Of a stretch of 64,000 nt of DNA, positions 8,165 to 16,790 are shown piece by piece. The stretch is from Planctomycetota bacterium (GTDB lineage: Bacteria; Planctomycetota; Planctomycetia; Pirellulales; Pirellulaceae). The notes beneath the pieces were generated by a model. The model saw only the letters and a list, made by a program, of their open reading frames with translations. It searched no databases and was not told the origin of the DNA. The number at the start of each line of letters is the position of its first letter. Position 1 is the stretch's first letter. A program made the position numbers and the translations under genes. The stretch is taken from positions 1-64,000 of the forward strand of contig JABAAE010000016.1 of NCBI GenBank assembly GCA_014238905.1. Reading direction: 5' to 3'.

Positions 8165-11100
8165 TTGAATTGTCTGGAGGGTATGGATTCCACCGGTTGT
8201 ATGGGATTTGATGCAGAATTGACCCTACCGAAACGACTAGAAATGGGATTTCTATTCCAAACACTCTTTCAGAAGAGGGAGAAAAATCGGGTTGGCCGAG
8301 TGAAAGACAACCGGTCCGAAGCGATCGACGCTGCGCGGTTGGAGGATAGGGTGATGTACAGCGTCAGTCCCGGTGCCGAGATTTTACTCGATAGCTTATT
8401 GTCGGTTGCCGAAACGGATCCCGTTCAACAGGAAAGTTTAGGCGGGGCTGAATTTTCTCTGGCTGAAAAAGAGTCCCGATCCAATCCCGGGGCCGAAGTC
8501 AACGAGGAAGCGGCGATTCCCGATGATTTGGCGGGAGTTCCGCCTCCAAGCCCGACTCAATTGGTGATCATTGATGAGGCGGTTGAAGACCGCGATTTCC
8601 TGATGGAGGGGTTGAACGGGCAAGACGATGCTCGATTCGAGGTGATGACTTTGAATTCCGGTCAGGATGGGATTCAACAAATTACGCAGGCCCTCAGTGA
8701 ATATCAGGACATCGGCGTAATCCACCTGGTGTCCCATGCATCGCAGGACGGACTCCAATTGGGTAGTTCGTTATTGAACCTGAAAACAATCGAGCAATAC
8801 AGTTCGGCGATACAGCTTTGGGGGGAATCTCTCAGTCAGGGTGCCGACTTGTTGGTTTACGGTTGCGATCTGGCGGGGACGGCGGATGGACGAATCTTGA
8901 TGGAATCCATCGCCGGTTTATGTGATTGTGACGTGGCTGCCAGTGATGACCTGACCGGCCACACTGACCTCGGAGGGGATTGGAACCTCGAATACCAATT
9001 CGGCGAGGTCCAAACGCAGAGTTTTGTGGGTAATGAAACTCAGGCTCAATGGCGTTATGTTTTGGAATCTGTGCAGATGGCCGCTCTGCAGGACAGTTAT
9101 CTTGACGGGAATGCTACTTCAGAAAATTACGGCGCCGCGGGTACCTTGGTTGTCGATGAGTCGGGTGGAGGAGCTGGGGATATCCGTTCTGTTCTGAAAT
9201 TTTCCCTCGCAGAACTTCCCGAAGGCGCGACAGTCAACAGCGCGATTCTCGGATTGGAGACGCTGAGTTATACCGCTGCTTTTGCCGTCGATGTCAATCC
9301 GATTGTCGAGGACTGGGATGAGGGCAATAGTGATGGCGGAGTGGGCGAGGCTAGCTGGAACGACCGGAAAACCGGTGTCGGCTGGTCCGTGCCCGGGGGA
9401 ACCATCGATGCGACGGTCACTGCTGCCACCCATTCCGGAAGTCTGGGGCAACAGACCTGGCAGGTCACCGAACTGGTGAGAAATTGGCAGTCCGGCAGCA
9501 TTCAAAATCATGGTTTGATGCTGTCGGGAAAAGGGGCGGGATTCGATTCGGTGATCTATTCGAGTCGAGAAGGCTCTGTAGTTCCGACTCTGACCATTGA
9601 TTTTACACCTCGTGCCACCATCGTTGGACGGGAAACGGTTGATTTGGACGCGGACGGACAAATTGATCGAATCAGGATGATCTCCGACCAGGATCTAAAT
9701 GACGATTTCAGTGGTTTGGACGTCACGGTGGAGGGTTACGTGGTGACTGGTTATTCCAGCGACGTCGCCAATGACAATGTCTTCCTTGTCCATCTGGCGG
9801 AGGGAGGGACGCCGGATACCGGAGTCCTTTCCAATGTGATCGTCCAGTCCAACAGTACACTCGGTGGAGTGGTGGGGAATTCTGTTTTGGCAGCGGATGA
9901 CTGGTGGGATGCCGCGTGGCGTAATCGAACCAAAATCAGTTTTGATAATTCGCAGATCCAGCAAGACCTAGTGGAATTTCCTGTTCTGATCCGTCTTGAT
10001 ACCGACCACATTGATTTCGACAAGATTCTGGCCGGCGGAGATGATCTTCGTTTCGTTGACGAGGATGGTTCGGCATTGTCCTACCAAATAGATCGGTGGG
10101 ATGAGGTAGGGCGGACGGCCGATATCTGGGTGAAGGTTCCGCAGATCGATCAATCGTCCACCAACGATCACATTTACGTTTATTTCAACAACTCGGCCGC
10201 AACAGATGGCCAAAACGCAGCCGATGTTTGGCCACTGGGAATCGGCGTTTGGCACTTGGATGACGATCCAGGCAATGGGACTGTGGAGCAAATTCAGGAC
10301 TCTGATGGCATTTCGCTTCATGGTACCTCGGACTCCTCGATGACCTCCGATGCTCTGGTCAATGGACAGATTGGGATGGCATTGGAATTTGATGGACTGG
10401 ATGACTTTGTCGGGTTTGCTTCGACGGATATTGGAGATGAATTTACGATTCAGGTTTGGGTCAAACCGGATCCCAACAGTGGTGACATTCAGACCATAGC
10501 GGCCAATTCCAGCAGCGGATTTGCTACTGATGGATTCCGGTTTTTCTTTAATTCAGTAGGAACCACCAACGGCGAAATTATCTTCGAAGCCGGCAACGGA
10601 TCTTCGGGTAGCCAAGCCAAATCAGCCGAAGGGATTGTAGTGGTTGATCAATGGAATCACATCGCGGTCAACGTCAATCGAATTTCCGGCACCGCGACGA
10701 TCTACCATAACGGGGTGGACGTCACTGTTGATAACAGCATCAGGGATGATTTTAGCAACGTCAGCGATTGGGAAATTGGCCGGATGGAAGGTGTCTTTGA
10801 GCTGGAAGGCTTGATGGACGAATTTCGTATCGGTAATTCCTTGCAATCGGCTGAATGGTTTGAGGCGAATTACCTGTCACAAAATGACTCGTTTTCCTAT
10901 AGCTTCTTGGGTGGTGAAGAGTCGCATGGGTTTTCAGCAATCGATCGGGCGGGTCCGGTCCTGATCTCGGCTTCCAGTCCGCAAAGCAAGGGAACCAATC
11001 TATTTCAATTACCGGGGCAACAGCTGGATTTGGTTTTCAGTGAGGCTCTGCTCGGATGGCCTGATGTCGATTTGCTTGAGGAGGCTTTGCAATTTGATTC

Positions 11101-14100
11101 GTTGACGATCGATGGAGACAATTTGCCGGCGACGGGTTCGGGTCAAAACCCGGTTTCCCAAGCGACGACCTACCAGGAGAACGATACGCTGAAGGTGACA
11201 TGGGAATCAGGGAACATTGCCAACGCCGATGATTTCCTGGTCGGTACTCATCTGGTGCAAGTGGTTGTTGGTGACCATTTGGTCGATCTGTCCGGCAATC
11301 CAGCTAATTTGTCTACTCCGCCGACCATCGTCTTCGGGCCGGTGAATACATCGCCCGTTCTCGAACCCAGTGGAACCTTTTGGTTGTCGTCTTTGCAGGA
11401 GGGGGATATCGCTTCGGCGGGCGATTCGGTGGCGAGTATGATTGCCAGTGCCGGTGGGGATCCGATTACCGATTTGGACGTTCTGCCGGTGGAAGGGATC
11501 GCCGTCATTGGCGTGGACCAGTCCAACGGGATTTGGCAATACGATGCTGGCGATGGCTGGATTTCTTTTGATTCGGTTTCCAACGTGGCTGCGGTCGTCT
11601 TGGATCCGTCTTCGACCCTTCGATATGTGCCCCTGGGTGAATATTCCGGAGCATCTGGCCTGAGCTTCCGGGCGTGGGATCAAACGGATGGCTCTCAAAG
11701 CGGCGATTCCGGAGTGGATGCTTCTAACAATGGGGCAAACGAGGCGTTTAGCGCCGCGACAAATGTGGCCAATATTTCTGTGGTGGCCGTCAACGATGCT
11801 CCGGTAAACAACATTCCGGGGACGCAAACAATTCTCGAAGAGACCACCACTGCCCTGACGGGGATCAGCATCGAAGATGTCGATGCCGCAGGCGGTTTGA
11901 TGACGATGCGACTGGAAGTGGACGCGGGAGTGATGGCAATTTCACTGGCTGGAAATGCGACGATCAGTCACGGTGCCAATGTCTCGGCGGATCTGACCAT
12001 TGAAGGCACAGTGGCGGACATTAACCAGACGATTCAAAGTCTTACTTATCGAGGTGACATCGACGTCACCGGAATAGCCGCAGACCAGTTGACGATCACC
12101 ACTAATGATGGCGGAAATACGGGGTCCGGCGGACCTTTGGTGGCCATCGACACCATCCAGATCGACATTACCGATGTGAATGACTCTCCGGTGATTTTCG
12201 GCGTTGAACCTGAACCGCTGATTTACACAGAAAACGACCCGCCGTTAACGGTCAGTGATGTCCTGGGCCTAAGTGATGCGGATGACGTTTGGCTCCAATC
12301 GGCTGTCATTGAAATCACCAACCACTTTTTGGCTGGCGAAGATGTTTTAGCGTTTAGCGACACCGTCCAGATTTCGGGTGATTTTGATGAAACGACTGGG
12401 AGATTGACTCTGCAGGGGATAGACACTGTTGCCAATTATCAGGCGGCGTTACGCAGTGTGACTTACGAGAATACCAGCGAGAACCCGAGTTCATTGACCC
12501 GCACGTTGAGCTTCACCGTTGATGATGGCATTGCGGACTCTAACAGCCAGACCCGTGATATTGAACTGGTTCCCCAGAACGATGCCCCGATAGCCGAAGA
12601 TGATGGTCCCTGGATTCGCAGCGAGTCGAACAGTTCGGAGTTGATTCCCACCGCCAACGATTTTGACCATGAGAACCAATCGTTAACGATGACTCACGTT
12701 AATGGCAATCCGTTAACGCCTGGCGGTGCTGAGTTCCTGCTGACCGGCGGGGCGGTTTCGTTAGCACTCGATGGTTACACGTTGACATTTACGCCGTTCT
12801 CCAATTTTTCAGGGGATGTGAGTTTTGACTATACCGTTAGCGACGGACAGCTTTCCGACGTGGGAACCGTTGAGCTGGTAATCGAAGATGGTACCGCACC
12901 GGGCACACCCCAGGTGACGATCAGCGAAGATCTAAACAACGATGGGTATATCAATATCAATGAGCAGGTTGGATTGCTTGATTTTGTTGTCTCGTTACCC
13001 GCAACGACTCTTTCAGGTGAGACACTCAATATTTCCGGCCAGTTGCACGTCTTGACTCAAGCAGAAATCGAGGCGGGTGTAGTTAACGGCACTCAGGCCG
13101 CTCCGTTAGATGGTGAAACGGTCTGGCTGACGGTATTTCTCTCCGATCCGGCGGGCAACAGCAGCGGGACCCATCAGGATATAGCAGTTGCCGATCTTTC
13201 TCCGCCGGTTCCTCTCAACATTCTCGACCTGGTGAATTCCAGCGATTCAGGACTTCTTGAAAACGACGATTTTACAGGCCATTTGACGCCCTGGTTCCGC
13301 TTGCCACCGGGGTCGGGTGTGGTGGGTGAATTGGTGACGCTGTTTGCCAACGGGATTCAAGTTGGATCGGCCTTCATTGAAAGCGACGGTAGTGCGGCGG
13401 TAGTGGCGTCGATTTCTGAATTGGGGATTTATTCATTTACCTATACGTTGACAGACACAGGGGGAAACCAAAGTGGGCAATCTGAACCCTTGTTTGTGGA
13501 GTTTTTTGACGAAAACGTTTCCTACAATCCACTGGGCGAAGAGGTGGTGCAGGAGTTGCTCGAGGCGAATGGACCCACGATTTTATTAAACCAGTCGGAT
13601 TCCGAAGATGAACAGACACGCGTCTATTTTTTAAACCGGAATCTGGCGTCCCGACCTGACGACATGGATGAGGTTGAAGTTCGCCGCTCAGCCACCGTCC
13701 TTAATCAAGGGGAAACCGCTTTTCAGTCACGGCCCGCCAAGTTGGCGGAGCCAGAAACGGATGTCTTTCGTTTTGAAGTGCAGACCGACACCTTTTATAC
13801 GCGGATCGATACGGAACCACTAACGTCCAACCGGGATACGATCCTGTTCGGCGTTGAGTTTTCAAGGTTGAACGGTCTTACCGATGAACTCGAAGAAGAC
13901 TACGGGGACTTTCAACTGTTTGCCGGTCCCGCATCGGTGGGCGCCGGAATCGTCATTGCGGGCTATGCGTTCTGGGTGGTCAGAGCGGTGTGGATCGCTG
14001 GGATGTTCGCCAAGACCATGCCAACTTACGCAGGCTTTGATCCGCTCTCGATTCTCAATGATACCAACCGCGATAACGAGACCCTGGCTCAAATTGCCAA

Positions 14101-14131
14101 GGGCACCCAAGGAAAGAAAACATCGCAATGA
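8165..14131 (+). CDS. Giant DUF4347 / DNRLRE / LamG / cadherin-like surface protein
   Basis: Up to 1,988 residues. Domains in order: N-terminal tract with LEDRVMYSVSP (59-69), a planctomycete surface-protein hallmark; DUF4347 (about 132-280) with H191 in HLVSHAS and C234 in LLVYGCDLAG; DNRLRE-type (about 301-482); DUF2341 (about 580-690, WWDAAWRNRTKI); LamG/concanavalin-like (about 691-910); then cadherin-like or tandem-95-type repeats with NDAPV/NDSPV/NDAPI junctions. The C-terminus has a hydrophobic segment (about 1922-1949) and a DPLSIL tail (1959-1964). Composition is very acidic, consistent with calcium-binding repeats. The first codon is TTG at 8165; ATG at 8183, 8201 or 8243 are alternatives, with GGAGG at 8176-8180. 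Divergent from the export genes, of which it is the likely cargo. The 3' end overlaps the next gene (ATGA). Confidence 0.9.
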   Translation: MNCLEGMDSTGCMGFDAELTLPKRLEMGFLFQTLFQKREKNRVGRVKDNRSEAIDAARLEDRVMYSVSPGAEILLDSLLSVAETDPVQQESLGGAEFSLAEKESRSNPGAEVNEEAAIPDDLAGVPPPSPTQLVIIDEAVEDRDFLMEGLNGQDDARFEVMTLNSGQDGIQQITQALSEYQDIGVIHLVSHASQDGLQLGSSLLNLKTIEQYSSAIQLWGESLSQGADLLVYGCDLAGTADGRILMESIAGLCDCDVAASDDLTGHTDLGGDWNLEYQFGEVQTQSFVGNETQAQWRYVLESVQMAALQDSYLDGNATSENYGAAGTLVVDESGGGAGDIRSVLKFSLAELPEGATVNSAILGLETLSYTAAFAVDVNPIVEDWDEGNSDGGVGEASWNDRKTGVGWSVPGGTIDATVTAATHSGSLGQQTWQVTELVRNWQSGSIQNHGLMLSGKGAGFDSVIYSSREGSVVPTLTIDFTPRATIVGRETVDLDADGQIDRIRMISDQDLNDDFSGLDVTVEGYVVTGYSSDVANDNVFLVHLAEGGTPDTGVLSNVIVQSNSTLGGVVGNSVLAADDWWDAAWRNRTKISFDNSQIQQDLVEFPVLIRLDTDHIDFDKILAGGDDLRFVDEDGSALSYQIDRWDEVGRTADIWVKVPQIDQSSTNDHIYVYFNNSAATDGQNAADVWPLGIGVWHLDDDPGNGTVEQIQDSDGISLHGTSDSSMTSDALVNGQIGMALEFDGLDDFVGFASTDIGDEFTIQVWVKPDPNSGDIQTIAANSSSGFATDGFRFFFNSVGTTNGEIIFEAGNGSSGSQAKSAEGIVVVDQWNHIAVNVNRISGTATIYHNGVDVTVDNSIRDDFSNVSDWEIGRMEGVFELEGLMDEFRIGNSLQSAEWFEANYLSQNDSFSYSFLGGEESHGFSAIDRAGPVLISASSPQSKGTNLFQLPGQQLDLVFSEALLGWPDVDLLEEALQFDSLTIDGDNLPATGSGQNPVSQATTYQENDTLKVTWESGNIANADDFLVGTHLVQVVVGDHLVDLSGNPANLSTPPTIVFGPVNTSPVLEPSGTFWLSSLQEGDIASAGDSVASMIASAGGDPITDLDVLPVEGIAVIGVDQSNGIWQYDAGDGWISFDSVSNVAAVVLDPSSTLRYVPLGEYSGASGLSFRAWDQTDGSQSGDSGVDASNNGANEAFSAATNVANISVVAVNDAPVNNIPGTQTILEETTTALTGISIEDVDAAGGLMTMRLEVDAGVMAISLAGNATISHGANVSADLTIEGTVADINQTIQSLTYRGDIDVTGIAADQLTITTNDGGNTGSGGPLVAIDTIQIDITDVNDSPVIFGVEPEPLIYTENDPPLTVSDVLGLSDADDVWLQSAVIEITNHFLAGEDVLAFSDTVQISGDFDETTGRLTLQGIDTVANYQAALRSVTYENTSENPSSLTRTLSFTVDDGIADSNSQTRDIELVPQNDAPIAEDDGPWIRSESNSSELIPTANDFDHENQSLTMTHVNGNPLTPGGAEFLLTGGAVSLALDGYTLTFTPFSNFSGDVSFDYTVSDGQLSDVGTVELVIEDGTAPGTPQVTISEDLNNDGYININEQVGLLDFVVSLPATTLSGETLNISGQLHVLTQAEIEAGVVNGTQAAPLDGETVWLTVFLSDPAGNSSGTHQDIAVADLSPPVPLNILDLVNSSDSGLLENDDFTGHLTPWFRLPPGSGVVGELVTLFANGIQVGSAFIESDGSAAVVASISELGIYSFTYTLTDTGGNQSGQSEPLFVEFFDENVSYNPLGEEVVQELLEANGPTILLNQSDSEDEQTRVYFLNRNLASRPDDMDEVEVRRSATVLNQGETAFQSRPAKLAEPETDVFRFEVQTDTFYTRIDTEPLTSNRDTILFGVEFSRLNGLTDELEEDYGDFQLFAGPASVGAGIVIAGYAFWVVRAVWIAGMFAKTMPTYAGFDPLSILNDTNRDNETLAQIAKGTQGKKTSQ

Positions 14132-16581
14132 CCATGGCAATTAAACTTAGCTTCAACATGATGTTTCTGGTATTGGGGGTCCTCTTGACCGCTCAAATGC
14201 TGGGGCTTTTGCCCGATGGTTCCAAGGAAAGACTGAAGACAAGGTTGGCTTTAAGCGAGTCGGTGGCGGTCCAATGTTCGGTGTTGGCCAATCAACGTGA
14301 AACGAACAAAGGGATGACCCGAAATGCCTCCTCAAAAAAACGGATTGACAATGTCAAGTCGGTGATCGACTCCTTTGTGTCGCGTCATCCCGAGGTCCTG
14401 TCCGCCGGATTAAGAATGGAAGCCGGCCTTCGGATTATCATCGGGCCGCATTTGGACGCCTGGAGTTTCGACCCTTCCCGTAAGTCGGCCGATCATATCA
14501 GCGTACCGATTATGCAAGGGGATCTGGATTGGGGTACTTTGGAAATTTGTTTTGCTCCTTTGAAAACCGGGATTTCTATTTGGGGTTTTTATCTTAGTCA
14601 GGTCTTGTTGGCGATTATCTCGATGACGGCTGCGGCAGGCGTTGGTTCGATCTTTTATTTTTCCAGAGTTTTTGGCGATTCCAATGTGAGTGCGGTCCCT
14701 TCGCGTGTTCGTTCGGCCCTGGATACCCTAAGCGACGGTCTGCTGGTATTGGATAACGATCAGAAGATCGTTTTCGCCAACCGTGCTTTTGAAGAAGCGA
14801 CCGGCTTGAAAGAGCTTGAAATTCTTTGTACTCCGGTTAGCGATTTAAGCTGGAAAAAGGACTGGAATGAAGTCGCCCAGTCAGATCTGGATGAACAGGA
14901 TGCTCGCAAAGTGGTTTTGATGACAGAAATTGGAGAAGTTGATTTTTCAATTGGCCTGAGTGATGTGGCGAATGACCAGGGTGAGAAGCAGGGAACGATT
15001 GTCTCATTTAATGACGTTACGATTCTGGAAAAGAGAAGAGAAGAACTTCTCTATACCATGCGTTCCCTCCAAAACTCGAGGGATATGATTAAAGAACAAA
15101 ACGAACAGTTGAAAATTTTGGCCACACGTGACCCTCTCACTAATTGCTGGAATCGACGGTCCTTTTTTGATGAATTCAATCTTCTCTGGCAGGAAACAGA
15201 AAAAGAAAATGGATGCTTGTCGGCGGTGATGCTGGATCTTGATCACTTTAAAACCGTCAATGATAACCACGGCCACGCAATGGGAGATGATGTCCTGAGA
15301 ACGGTTTCCAGGGAAATTCTGGACATGGTCAGAAGTGTTGACATCGTCTGTCGTTATGGCGGTGAGGAATTTTGTATTTTGTTGCCTGAGACGACGTTGG
15401 AGCAGGCCAAAAACTTTGCTGAGATGTTTCGCAAGCGGATTGAGAGTCTCTCGTTTAACCATCTGAAGATCACCGCCAGTCAGGGGGCCTCGTCTTCGGT
15501 TCTGGGCGCCAAGGAACCGGAGGAACTTTTGGAGCAAGCAGATAAAGCACTTTACCTTGCCAAAAAGACTGGTCGTAATCGAGTGGTTTCTGCTGACGAG
15601 ATGCCAGCTAATCTCGATTTCAAAGAGGCTACCGTTTCGTCGCAAACGCGAAAGACGATTCGCGACGAGAGCTGCGAAGAATCGACGCAGGACCGGATTC
15701 CTTTCCAGGTTGTGTCGAGCCTGCTTTCGGTTCTCAATCACCGCGATCCGAAAACGGCTGCCCACTCGATGAGGGTTGCCGACCTTAGTTTCTGTTTGGC
15801 TCAAGGGTTGATGTCGACGACGGAGCTTTACGAACTGGAAGTGGCGGCATTACTGCATGACATTGGTAAAATTGCGGTGCCGGATGCGATCTTGTTGAAA
15901 CCCGGGAGATTAACCGAAAAAGAATTGGCCACCTTGAGGCGACACTCCCGGATTGGATCGGAACTCATCAAGGCTGCCTTTAACAGCCAGTCCGTGGTCG
16001 ATACCGTCAGGTATACCGGTTGCCGATACGGGGGTGATGAAAAGTTTCCTGGGATGTTGAAAGGTTCCGAAATTCCACTTTCCTCAAGAATTGTGACGAT
16101 TTGTGATGCCTATGATTCAATGGTGTCCAGTAGCGTGTACCGCAAACAAATGAGCAGGGAAGAAGCTTTTTCAGAGCTCTTTCGATGTGCAAGCGGGCAA
16201 TTTGATCCTGCCCTGGTGGACCGATTTGTGCGGCTGGTCCGGGCCAGACCAGAGGTCGATGAAACCGGTTCGTCCAAGGAGGATTTTTCTCGGGAATTTG
16301 CACTACAGGTCGCCCAGATTTCAGAAGAGATTACCAAATCGTTTGGCGAACAGGATTTTGAATTACTGCAGGCCAATGCCAGGAAACTGGAGATGGCTGC
16401 AGAAAAAAATAGCAATTCCAGATTGAAAACGATCGCTTCGAAATTAAAAGAGCACTCTGCATTGGACGACAAAAACGAAGTCGAAATCAGTAAGATCATG
16501 AATAACGTGGTCGAACTACTGGAATTGTGCCAGACAGCTCAAAGCGGTTTGCTTCAGATCCATGATGAAACACTGATTTGA
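14128..16581 (+). CDS. Membrane PAS-GGDEF-HD-GYP-like signalling protein
   Basis: 817 residues. Membrane helices at about 7-27 and 153-178 enclose a ~125-residue periplasmic sensor region. A PAS domain (about 190-300) is followed by GGDEF (about 330-488) with intact GGEEF (411-415), substrate signature DLDHFKTVNDNHGHAMGD and an inhibitory-site RSVD (402-405) five residues upstream, so diguanylate cyclase activity is expected. An HD-GYP-like domain follows (about 525-705): HDIGK at 577-581 is present, but the HHExxDGxGYP block is replaced by TGCRYGGDEKFPG (630-642), so phosphodiesterase activity is doubtful. The last ~90 residues resemble an Hpt helical bundle lacking the phospho-accepting histidine (NARKLEMAAEK). 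Start ATG overlaps the stop of the giant surface-protein gene by four bases, implying coupled translation and a shared role. Confidence 0.93.
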   Translation: MTMAIKLSFNMMFLVLGVLLTAQMLGLLPDGSKERLKTRLALSESVAVQCSVLANQRETNKGMTRNASSKKRIDNVKSVIDSFVSRHPEVLSAGLRMEAGLRIIIGPHLDAWSFDPSRKSADHISVPIMQGDLDWGTLEICFAPLKTGISIWGFYLSQVLLAIISMTAAAGVGSIFYFSRVFGDSNVSAVPSRVRSALDTLSDGLLVLDNDQKIVFANRAFEEATGLKELEILCTPVSDLSWKKDWNEVAQSDLDEQDARKVVLMTEIGEVDFSIGLSDVANDQGEKQGTIVSFNDVTILEKRREELLYTMRSLQNSRDMIKEQNEQLKILATRDPLTNCWNRRSFFDEFNLLWQETEKENGCLSAVMLDLDHFKTVNDNHGHAMGDDVLRTVSREILDMVRSVDIVCRYGGEEFCILLPETTLEQAKNFAEMFRKRIESLSFNHLKITASQGASSSVLGAKEPEELLEQADKALYLAKKTGRNRVVSADEMPANLDFKEATVSSQTRKTIRDESCEESTQDRIPFQVVSSLLSVLNHRDPKTAAHSMRVADLSFCLAQGLMSTTELYELEVAALLHDIGKIAVPDAILLKPGRLTEKELATLRRHSRIGSELIKAAFNSQSVVDTVRYTGCRYGGDEKFPGMLKGSEIPLSSRIVTICDAYDSMVSSSVYRKQMSREEAFSELFRCASGQFDPALVDRFVRLVRARPEVDETGSSKEDFSREFALQVAQISEEITKSFGEQDFELLQANARKLEMAAEKNSNSRLKTIASKLKEHSALDDKNEVEISKIMNNVVELLELCQTAQSGLLQIHDETLI

Positions 16582-16790
16582 TAGAAAATCGGGCAACCCC
16601 GGCAGTCGAATTTTTTGGAGAGGGTGGTTGATCGCGGTGTAATGGTCAGATTCAATAATCGGCTCGAGCGGGGTGGATGTGAATCGATCGTCAGGGCGAA
16701 ATATTGAGCCTTGACGATCCTGGTTGCCCCGTTTTACTAATGCCAGGTTGTTTGATGGGAAGATCTTTCACGACAGGATCTTTTCCCCAT

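Noticed and set aside
16590-16732. Inverted repeat GGGCAACC ... GGTTGCCC downstream of the GGDEF gene
   Set aside because: The arms are about 130 bp apart with no T-run, so a terminator role cannot be supported.
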